A stretch of DNA of 35,029 nucleotides, taken from a virus. Every line of letters begins with the position of its first letter. Within the stretch, counting starts at the first letter, position 1. The position numbers were made by a program, and so were the translations under genes. The notes beneath the pieces are model-generated. The model saw only the letters and a program-made list of their open reading frames with translations. It ran no database searches and was not told the DNA's origin. Shown piece by piece: positions 28,218-35,029 of this stretch. The stretch lies in IMG/VR virus record IMGVR_UViG_3300022745_000106, positions 1 to 35,029 of that record; one strand, 5' to 3'.

Positions 28218-31108
28218 TTGCCCCTTCGACCCTTGGCGCGGCGCAGTTGGGCTGCGTAAAGCCCTCCCACGTTGTCCTTTGCCATGATGCGACGGTAGGA
28301 CGCGGGACTCATTACGTCGCGCAACTTCACGATATTGACGAGCACTTGTTCTAGGTATAGATGGGCGTTCTCAGCGTCGCCAATGGCCTTTTGTCCCCAA
28401 GCCCTGTTGCAATCCTTGTGAGACGGCGCGAGATTACCCTTCACGTCGTACCGTCCACCACCCTTGGCAGGATTCAACTTCTCTAGTTCGAAGTTGGATA
28501 CAGAGTAGATTCGACGTGCCTTAGCGGTACTCATGCAGTGAACGCAGACCACGTAGGGCTTTCCGTTTTCGTCAATCTGTTGCCAATCTTCAAAAACTTG
28601 CGCCTTACGCTTTCTCTGCCCGCTAGAGTTCAGTCGAGCAATGCCACGTACTTTTTCTCGCTGTGCAGCACGGCGCTCATCACTGACGTTTGGCGACTTG
28701 TATCCAGTACCAAGTTTCTTGCGAATGTCACCAATAACCGTTACGCGGTCCTTGAAGGCAACAGAACCATCTAACTGTGACACGACGCGGAACTTTTTCC
28801 TGTCCTCGGGGAACGTCATATCAAGAACCTTGGAGGGCTTTGCACTTCCTAGCAAGGCGATTTCTTCCTTGGTCGCCACGCTCGGGTTGTTGTAAATCTT
28901 TGCAAGTCTCGCGTTTGTGATTCGCCCCTTGCCCTTTTGCATACTACGAATGTAAGTAGCCTCGCCAGGGTCAAGGTAGTAGCCACCCTCTACGAGAAGC
29001 CGAGAAATGATGACCGTCCCGTTTGCCGTCTTGTTAGAAGCAGAATCGGGGCGTCCTACATGGGCGTATTCAGCGGGACTCAGAATCCCGTTGTCAATCG
29101 CACCGTTGAAAGGAACGCGCGGGTACTCAATGGAAAGATTGTTTGGCTTTCCAGGTACATGCTCATCGTGAACAATGTGCTTGCCGCTCTTTGGTGTACG
29201 AGTCCAGCGACCGCGCCAGTCACGAATCTCACTGGTAACGTCCCAATGCTTTTTGCGAATACGGTAGCGAGACTTTTGCAACTTTTCAGATGCCGTCTGA
29301 GCGCCACGTCCAACGGGCTTACGCCCACGGTAGTCTCGCACGTTTAAGTCTGCGGAAGGAATGCTGCTGATTCCCTTTGGCTGAAGGTGCTTCAGAAGTG
29401 CATTGTGCGCCTCGTGCTTAGACTTCCATGCTGGACGTACACGGACACCGTTGACATATACGTGGAAAACTCCTGGCTTCATGCGAACGATGAACGCATC
29501 ATGCTCGGGGTAACGCCAACCCTTAAACGGCTTCGCCCGTGGCTGTCCAACCTCGTAGGCAGGAATGTCAACAATGGGCGTAACCTTTTGCGGCGCAACA
29601 ATCGGACGGTACTTAGTTGGGTCCGAGTCTTCTTTTTGGCTTCTCAAAAGTGACTGGTCATTGTGATAGAACGCGTGCCAGTAGGTATCGGTGGGGTCGA
29701 ATCCCATTGACTCTGCCCAACGACCGGCCTCTTGACGCAAGCGAGCAACACGCTCTGCATTTGTTTCTTCACCCGCTGGTGGGAAGTAAATGCCGAGTTC
29801 CTTCTGACGCTCAATCTCTGCTGCCTTGGCTGCTTCCTGACGCGCTTTGTAAGCGTCTGCTGCTGCACGATCAGATGCTTGCTTGGCGTTGTGGCGTGCC
29901 TTGCGCTGCTCTGAACCTCGCACCATTGAGTCATGCTTCGCTTCGGTCACAACAGAAACGTCACCGTTGAAACTTACCTTGACGTACTTGCCACGGTTCG
30001 GACCCTTTGTTGCCTTGAACAAGATTCCGTCGTTGCGATCAGTCCGAGTAGAGATACCCGCATCCCAACCGCGAGCAGGAATACTAACGATCTGGTTTTC
30101 AATGGTGTAACGAACGCCTCGCTTTACCTCAACGATTTTTCCGTTTCGCTCAATGTATCCAGGGACGTTCTTTCCAGTCACCCGCTGATTGGTCAATCCA
30201 ATGCGCGAGATAGTCGTTGTCGTTTCCTTGTGCGGCACAGGGAAGATGACGTGAACACTGCGACCACCGTGACGCTTGACTTCCTCTTCCTGCGCTTTGG
30301 TGACAGTCGCACCAGAGTGACCGTGCCATGTGAGTTTGCGGCGCTGGCGTGAAGTAGGGATGAACTGCTTGGGGTACATGACCTCCTTCATCGCCTGTTC
30401 AACCGCTACCAAATCTTGAACACTGAGTCCCGTTTGCTGTGCGCGCTGCTCACGGTATTGCACAGAAATAGAACTCGGCTTTGCCGTACTGCTTTTCTTT
30501 CCGATTCTCAAAACAAACAAGGCATGTTCAAGATGCTTGTCGGTGAAGTATTTATGAGCGAACTCGTTTGCAGGACGAATATTCTCAACAAGCATCTGCG
30601 GGAACTCAGTGTGCGTTGCTGCGACTTGCGCGACCTTGACTCTGCCGCTACGTGGGTTCTTGGAGCGCGCTCGGAAGTTACCGTGGCTCTCTTCATGCAG
30701 TCGTCGCAAAGCGTTTTTGGCAGAACTTAACGACGTGTATTCCGCGACAGGAGTTTTACTGCCGTCTAGGTACAGACCGTGAACCTTACGAGTTACCCAA
30801 CGCCCCGTTGTCTTGTCGTATTCAAGCGGTGTTGTGTCACCCGTGTAAGGGTCAGCGTTGGGGATGACCTTGCCAGTCCTGCGATTGACCTTTGGCTTAC
30901 CAGGAGTTGCGTCCCGAGTAAAGACCGCAGCAGTTCTATTGGGGCCGTGTGAACCCAACTTAATCCACCGACCATGCCAACCACGCGGGTGAAGTTCCTC
31001 GCTCCACTTTGCTTTGAGGACTAGTGCCTTCTTTTTGCGCTTGCGTCGCTTGCTCTCCGTGCCAACTTCCGCTGGAACGTGCAAGTCATCAGGGGTCACG
31101 TTTGGCAT
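28214..31108 (-). CDS. 964-aa multidomain head-region protein with degenerate HNH-like end
   Basis: A 964-aa protein with no single family match. Residues 1-11 (MPNVTPDDLHV) match the start of the capsid protein. Residues 35-50 are WSEELHPRGWHGRWIK, followed by a HGLYLDGSKTPVAEYTSLSS segment at ~109-130. A coiled-coil-like Lys/Ala/Glu stretch lies near 410-450. A related GVFHVYVNGVRVRPAW segment occurs in the middle, followed by a second KHWDVTSEIRDWRGRW motif. The C-terminus has Cys855, Cys858, His897 and Cys900 (CVHC ... NLAPSHKDCNRAWG), the metal site and last motif of HNH nucleases. The Asp-His normally found in the first motif is replaced by Glu876-Lys877. It may therefore bind zinc without cutting. 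It sits 1 bp after the MuF-like gene and overlaps the next gene by 4 bp. Confidence 0.65.
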   Translation of the reverse strand: MPNVTPDDLHVPAEVGTESKRRKRKKKALVLKAKWSEELHPRGWHGRWIKLGSHGPNRTAAVFTRDATPGKPKVNRRTGKVIPNADPYTGDTTPLEYDKTTGRWVTRKVHGLYLDGSKTPVAEYTSLSSAKNALRRLHEESHGNFRARSKNPRSGRVKVAQVAATHTEFPQMLVENIRPANEFAHKYFTDKHLEHALFVLRIGKKSSTAKPSSISVQYREQRAQQTGLSVQDLVAVEQAMKEVMYPKQFIPTSRQRRKLTWHGHSGATVTKAQEEEVKRHGGRSVHVIFPVPHKETTTTISRIGLTNQRVTGKNVPGYIERNGKIVEVKRGVRYTIENQIVSIPARGWDAGISTRTDRNDGILFKATKGPNRGKYVKVSFNGDVSVVTEAKHDSMVRGSEQRKARHNAKQASDRAAADAYKARQEAAKAAEIERQKELGIYFPPAGEETNAERVARLRQEAGRWAESMGFDPTDTYWHAFYHNDQSLLRSQKEDSDPTKYRPIVAPQKVTPIVDIPAYEVGQPRAKPFKGWRYPEHDAFIVRMKPGVFHVYVNGVRVRPAWKSKHEAHNALLKHLQPKGISSIPSADLNVRDYRGRKPVGRGAQTASEKLQKSRYRIRKKHWDVTSEIRDWRGRWTRTPKSGKHIVHDEHVPGKPNNLSIEYPRVPFNGAIDNGILSPAEYAHVGRPDSASNKTANGTVIISRLLVEGGYYLDPGEATYIRSMQKGKGRITNARLAKIYNNPSVATKEEIALLGSAKPSKVLDMTFPEDRKKFRVVSQLDGSVAFKDRVTVIGDIRKKLGTGYKSPNVSDERRAAQREKVRGIARLNSSGQRKRKAQVFEDWQQIDENGKPYVVCVHCMSTAKARRIYSVSNFELEKLNPAKGGGRYDVKGNLAPSHKDCNRAWGQKAIGDAENAHLYLEQVLVNIVKLRDVMSPASYRRIMAKDNVGGLYAAQLRRAKGRRGK

Positions 31109-31109
31109 T

Positions 31110-31904
31110 TTAATATTCCGTCGTCACTAGCATGAAACAGCGGCATCGAGGGTGGAACGGTGGACACTCAAACATTCCATACTCAGTATCGAAGTCGTCG
31201 TTCAACTTTGCGCTAACACCGTCGAGTACGTCGCAGTAAGTACACACTCTGTCGTCACGCCTTGTGAGAATGACCTTACGGGCGTTGCGGGGAATGCGAC
31301 CTGCATCCTTGATCGTCTGGTCATAGAACGTCACATCTTCTTGCGCCTTACGCACATCTTCATTTGCGCGCCACAATGCAAGCAATGATTGGTTGACCGC
31401 TCGGTTTGTCTCGGTGATCGCAAGCAAGTTTGATCGTGTCTGAATCGCGCTCATTGTTTTACTTCTCAATGCAGACTTTTCAGTGGAGGTCTTTGCTCGC
31501 TGGTGCATCTGCTCGATTGCTACCGCCATGCGTGGGTCAAGACCGTTTGCCTGAGCGATTCGACGGCGACGTTCCAATGCTGGAAGACCAGGAGGGACAA
31601 TGAGCGACACGGCATGTTGCGCTGCACTGTTATCGAGCGTCTTGTCAATCCCGTTGCAAAGGTTTGTCACCGTGTCTCGATAGACAGGGTTGAAAGGGTT
31701 GAACTCTAGCCCGTAAAAGTCAGCGGCGTATCTGCACGTTGCAGTGAGAATGTTCGCAAGCACTGGCTGGATTTTCACTGAGTACGGTGGCGGGTTAGTG
31801 AGTGCTTTCGTGAATGCCAAACGCATTGCAGGCTCGTACTGAGTGGAAATCGCGTCGAGCGCGAACCACTTCTTAGTCGAGAGTGCATTTGCGCTCTTGG
31901 GCAT
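31110..31904 (-). CDS. MuF-like minor head protein
   Basis: A 264-aa protein right after the portal gene (4-bp gap), where SPP1 gp7 / Mu F-type minor head proteins lie. The body is helical (AMRLAFTKALTNPP, RRRRIAQANGLDPRMAVAIEQMHQRA). The C-terminus has the family signature: ARKVILTRRDDRVCTYCDVLDG (Cys221, Cys224), then MFECPPFHPRCRC with Cys247, His251, Cys254 and Cys256. These residues probably bind a metal. Such proteins enter the capsid with the portal and can be ejected with the DNA. No toxin or ADP-ribosyltransferase domain is fused here. Length is within the usual range for the short form. Confidence 0.8.
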   Translation of the reverse strand: MPKSANALSTKKWFALDAISTQYEPAMRLAFTKALTNPPPYSVKIQPVLANILTATCRYAADFYGLEFNPFNPVYRDTVTNLCNGIDKTLDNSAAQHAVSLIVPPGLPALERRRRIAQANGLDPRMAVAIEQMHQRAKTSTEKSALRSKTMSAIQTRSNLLAITETNRAVNQSLLALWRANEDVRKAQEDVTFYDQTIKDAGRIPRNARKVILTRRDDRVCTYCDVLDGVSAKLNDDFDTEYGMFECPPFHPRCRCFMLVTTEY

Positions 31905-31908
31905 TTTC

Positions 31909-33552
31909 TTACGCCTTCGTATTCTGCTCTGCTGCTACGGACTTTGTGTTGCGTCGAGAGTTCGGAGGGAGTTTCGACTTCACCGGACCCGTTGACTTTG
32001 TGGGCGAGCCTTTCTTGGTGGCTGGATTCTTCCCTGAGACGACAACGGCGGGTGGGGCTTGTGGAGGTCCACCTGGATTCTTTTGCTGGTCCTGTGCCAC
32101 CGCTGAGGCCGCTTTGGACTGTTCCAGTTGGGCGCGCATCTGCTCGTCCCGTAGTTCCTGCTCTTGCGGCGTTGAATCCTCGGGGATTGGTCGAGTCGGC
32201 ATCTGTGCATAAGCACGGAACCAGTTTTCCAAATCCGCGTCGGGGAAAAGTTGTGCGCCTGCACCCGCAAGTGCCGAGACAAGTACAGACATATCCGCGA
32301 GAGACGGCTTCTGAATATCGTCGTGTCGGAACTTTGGAAGGTTGTCCTTGATTCCGTTGAGCGCAAACAACCGTGGCACTGCGTAGTTGTTGAGAACGTC
32401 CTGAATCCCGTCCATCCATGTGCCCAATGCTGCTTGGAACATGCCGGTCTTCGTCAGGGTCATTGCATAGGAACCGTTTGAGTCATTTCCAATGAGCAAA
32501 AAGTCTGCGAGTACCACCATTGCAATCTGCTGGTTGTAACGCTGAATGATTTCTGCCGTTGAGAACTGTCGTGTTCCACCAGAGTTAAGCAACTTGAAAG
32601 TGTAAAGTTCATTGCCTTTCTCATCCCACGCTTGCGGCCAGATGACACCCTCTTGCTGATCGCGTCGGACGTTCTTCACCGTCTCGACAATCGAAGCGAG
32701 CGCCTTCTTGTCGTCATCGCTTGCATCGTCACGCAGCATTTCGGCAGGAACTTGTGCGAACGGTAGACCCGCCAAGTCACGCTCGACGCCAACGCCTTCA
32801 ATCTCTTGAATGCGCTTCTTGTAGTAGTACGGGATATACGCGTTGCGAAGGATGCTCCGGCCTTCTGGGTTGTTCTTCCTCGACTGAGTGCGGAACAGCA
32901 GTGACTTCTCAATCGGGATTGTCAACTCTTCGTAACTAGGAGCGGGGCGCTGAACAAGACCGGCGATACCTCCGTCTTCGGGGTCGAACAACCACCGTTC
33001 CCATGAGTCCTGTGCGCGAGGGTCGAACTTACGCCAACCGATCTTTCCATCGTCGTACTTCGACTTGTGGAAGTCGGGGCCGTCACCCTCCATACCCCTG
33101 CGGTACTTGTAAAGAATCTCGTGCCATGACCAACCGTATTGGAGGAAGGAAAGAATCTCCGAGATAAGGTCAGGCCACGTCATGCTCATATCGTCCTTGC
33201 ACTCTTCCAAGAACTTCGCGTTCTCTTTCGAGGCATCGGTGTCATCGAACGGGTCAACAAACCAGTTGACCTTCCGCAAGAACATTTCAATGGCGAAAAA
33301 TACCGCGCCAACAATCGGGTCATTCTCGCGCATTTCTTTCAGTGCGCGGATACCCAAGTGGCCTCGTAGTTCGGTCAGGAACTCTTCGTTGACACCCCAC
33401 CCGTCCTGTCGCAAACCGCTACGTCCGATTTGGGCCATGCCGCCCTGGAACATCTGACCGGATGCAGGGACGTTTGCCTTGGCAATAGGGGTAGGGTCAC
33501 CCGTGGCAACAGAGGGTGGGTTCCCTGTCTTTTTAGTCGAGGGCGTAGCCAT
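31909..33552 (-). CDS. Portal protein (Mu gp29 / DUF935-like)
   Basis: A 547-aa protein forming the dodecameric ring at one capsid vertex through which DNA is packaged. It has the Mu gp29-like pattern: LRALKEM-type helix (GHLGIRALKEMRENDPIVGAV), then FFAIEMFLRKVNWFVDP, MTWPDLISEILSFLQYGWSWHEILYKYR and the segment GWRKFDPRAQDSWERWLFD. Later come KSLLFRTQSRKNNPEGRSILRN, YYYKKRIQEIEGVGVERDLAG and a helix FSTAEIIQRYNQQIAMVVLADFLL (given in parts). The last ~110 residues are Pro/Gln/Lys-rich and probably disordered. It starts within the last 20 bp of terL, so translation is coupled. Confidence 0.85.
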   Translation of the reverse strand: MATPSTKKTGNPPSVATGDPTPIAKANVPASGQMFQGGMAQIGRSGLRQDGWGVNEEFLTELRGHLGIRALKEMRENDPIVGAVFFAIEMFLRKVNWFVDPFDDTDASKENAKFLEECKDDMSMTWPDLISEILSFLQYGWSWHEILYKYRRGMEGDGPDFHKSKYDDGKIGWRKFDPRAQDSWERWLFDPEDGGIAGLVQRPAPSYEELTIPIEKSLLFRTQSRKNNPEGRSILRNAYIPYYYKKRIQEIEGVGVERDLAGLPFAQVPAEMLRDDASDDDKKALASIVETVKNVRRDQQEGVIWPQAWDEKGNELYTFKLLNSGGTRQFSTAEIIQRYNQQIAMVVLADFLLIGNDSNGSYAMTLTKTGMFQAALGTWMDGIQDVLNNYAVPRLFALNGIKDNLPKFRHDDIQKPSLADMSVLVSALAGAGAQLFPDADLENWFRAYAQMPTRPIPEDSTPQEQELRDEQMRAQLEQSKAASAVAQDQQKNPGGPPQAPPAVVVSGKNPATKKGSPTKSTGPVKSKLPPNSRRNTKSVAAEQNTKA

Positions 33553-34996
33553 TTGTGCCGACCTTCCAAGGCGAGTTCTCGCGCTTCATATCTAGCATTA
33601 CGGGTGCTGCCACACGCTTCCAAGTGTTCCTGAGCGACCACGCTAGCATTCCCGCCGCTATTGAGTCAGGAAGGTGACCGTTTTTGCTTGAACCATAGAG
33701 GTCATCCGGCGTGGCGAAACGGTGCTCGTCGTATGCCCAGAGGATGCGAGGCGCGAGGATTTTGCCCTGCTCGATTCCCGAAATGTAGTCGTTGACCATA
33801 TCGGATTTGTTGCGCCCACCAATGGTGATTGCGTGAACGTCCTGTGGCCTTACTCCACGGGGAATCTCGATGAAGTCATCCACCACGCCACCAATACCCG
33901 TGGCATCGTGAGCGACCTTTCCACCGTACTGACGTAGCCGCTCATTGAGTCGAGCAATCATGGCAGGCCAGGGACGGCGGTTGATTCTTTCAAACGCCAC
34001 AGTGCGCCACGGTTCCTCTGTCGCGTCGAACGTCCAGATCACGGTGAAGTCTTTCGATTTTGCCCAGTCAACTCCGGTGATGTAATCGCGGTCATCACGA
34101 GGCGCTTCTACCTCGATGTACTTGCCCTCGTCACCACTGGCTACACCGAACTTCGGGTTGAACATGAAGTCAACTGCTTGCTCCTGAATGGCACGGCCCT
34201 TGAAGGACGGTTCCTGCAAGTCATACTCTGCTTCCCACATTGCGGTGGGAATCTCTCGCCGCTTACGTTCAACCTCATCAGGGTCAAGCCAACCGTCTAC
34301 CGGATTCATTGACTCGCGGTAGCACCATTCGTAAACGGGCCACCCTTCCTCTTCGGCACGCTTCAACATCGTCGTCATCGTGCCTTCTGGGTACTGGTGA
34401 GTTGACGACATAACGGTATTTGTTTCAAGCAGCACACCGTCTTGATTTTTCTTACGCATTGGCTGGCCCTGTGCCGACTCCAAAACGTTCAAGTCCATTT
34501 CGTCAATCTCGTCCATACGAAGGCGCTGAGGGTGAGGACCACGGACGGATGCAGTTGACGCCATAAGAGTTCGTGCCTTTGCTCCATTTAGCAAGTAGGT
34601 GTCGAACTTCGTTGGGTCTTTGGTGAGCATCTTTTTGGGCGCTCCACCGTACTGCCATGCCTCTGTCATCGTTTCGTGAACACGCTGCGACTGAGCACCG
34701 GAACCACCGAGGATAGTAACGAAGGCTCCAAGCCCCACAAGTTCACTCATGCCAAGAATCGAGAGCAACTGAGTCTTGCCCCCGAACCCTCGTGATGCCT
34801 TCCATACACAGACAGGGTGGCGAGCGAAGTACGCATCAGCGAATGCCCTGAACGGTGGAATGTGATTGTGACAAACTTTTGTGTTTGGGATTGTCACTCC
34901 CCAAGTAGCCCTTACCCACCACCACAGTTCAGCGTCCGTCTGCGGCCACCGTTGCAGAATGAACTTCTGTCCGGTCGGTTTGATGAGTTGAGACAT
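33533..34996 (-). CDS. terL: Terminase large subunit
   Basis: A 487-aa packaging motor. The ATPase part has a Walker A-like KASRGFGGKT at residues 66-75 and a Walker B segment LRMDEIDEM with Asp162-Glu163. A coupling motif lies near TNTVMSSTH at 192-200. The C-terminal nuclease has the expected acidic triad: Asp310 (YITGVDWAKSKDFTVIW), Asp364 (VAHDATGIGG) and Asp444 (HLPDSIAAGMLAW). It cuts concatemeric DNA and drives it through the portal. The ATG at 34996 has an AAAGGGG site about 6 nt upstream. No small subunit precedes it within the window; the terS-like gene is at the far left. Confidence 0.9.
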   Translation of the reverse strand: MSQLIKPTGQKFILQRWPQTDAELWWWVRATWGVTIPNTKVCHNHIPPFRAFADAYFARHPVCVWKASRGFGGKTQLLSILGMSELVGLGAFVTILGGSGAQSQRVHETMTEAWQYGGAPKKMLTKDPTKFDTYLLNGAKARTLMASTASVRGPHPQRLRMDEIDEMDLNVLESAQGQPMRKKNQDGVLLETNTVMSSTHQYPEGTMTTMLKRAEEEGWPVYEWCYRESMNPVDGWLDPDEVERKRREIPTAMWEAEYDLQEPSFKGRAIQEQAVDFMFNPKFGVASGDEGKYIEVEAPRDDRDYITGVDWAKSKDFTVIWTFDATEEPWRTVAFERINRRPWPAMIARLNERLRQYGGKVAHDATGIGGVVDDFIEIPRGVRPQDVHAITIGGRNKSDMVNDYISGIEQGKILAPRILWAYDEHRFATPDDLYGSSKNGHLPDSIAAGMLAWSLRNTWKRVAAPVMLDMKRENSPWKVGTNGYALD

Positions 34997-35029
34997 TGCT
35001 ACCCCTTTGTCAGAAGTGGGAAGACAGGC

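Noticed and set aside
30959-31006. The GRW motif as a catalytic site
   Set aside because: Its conserved residues (Pro, Arg, Gly, Trp) do not form a recognisable active site, and it occurs three times in different contexts; a recognition or structural role is more likely.

Overview
This window is most of the late (virion assembly and lysis) region of a long-tailed, siphovirus-type dsDNA phage. The evidence is one long, tightly packed run of minus-strand genes with many 1-bp and ATGA overlaps. It encodes a large terminase, portal, MuF-like protein, prohead protease, capsid proteins, connector proteins, tail-tube proteins, frameshifted tail chaperone, 1138-aa tape measure, tail-tip proteins and a lysis cassette. 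There is no tail sheath and no contractile baseplate set. Several modules (the N-terminal domain of the protease polyprotein, the GRW/GRF 'PRGxxGRW' motif, DUF2190-like decoration protein) are typical of phages of Actinobacteria. An actinobacterial host is therefore my best inference, but the sequence does not prove it.

Layout in the direction of transcription (right to left). DNA packaging and head: TerL (34996-33533), portal (33552-31909), MuF-like protein (31904-31110), a 964-aa multidomain protein ending in a degenerate HNH-like zinc module (31108-28214), a 72-aa protein, a 635-aa polyprotein ending in an XkdF-type prohead protease (28002-26095), an acidic zinc-ribbon/scaffold-like protein (26098-24821), a decoration protein (24792-24424) and the major capsid protein (24393-23392). 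Two small proteins follow, and then a strong intrinsic terminator hairpin (22594-22547) within the operon. Accessory virion proteins and neck: two beta-rich proteins, a tandem pair of 270/272-aa paralogues, a 624-aa protein built from about 21 repeats of 24 residues, a connector fused to a BppU-like domain, stopper, gp10-like and tail-terminator proteins. Tail: two paralogous tail-tube-like proteins, the gpG/gpGT chaperone pair (read in a +1/-2 rather than -1 frame), tape measure, a 1246-aa tail protein with carbohydrate-binding-like modules, a hub-like protein and an OB + C1q-like tail-tip protein. Lysis: a four-TM protein, a 59-aa one-TM protein, a two-TM holin candidate and a CHAP/NlpC-like endolysin.

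Left of the lysis cassette the organisation changes. A small minus-strand locus appears to be split by one base in a homopolymer (3296-2981). It converges, across a bidirectional terminator, with a 52-aa plus-strand zinc-finger protein (2619-2777). A 383-bp divergent intergenic region then leads to a terS-like gene on the minus strand (2235-1261), about 31 kb downstream of terL. Three small plus-strand genes (40-1020) converge on terS.

The least ordinary features are: the 964-aa protein, whose first 11 residues match the capsid protein's and which shares modules with the protease polyprotein; the 24-residue repeat protein with a higher-order repeat; the non-canonical tail-chaperone frameshift; and a chain of stem-loops ending in the terminator at 2815-2969. 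All functional names rest on reading motifs and gene order; no database search was run.
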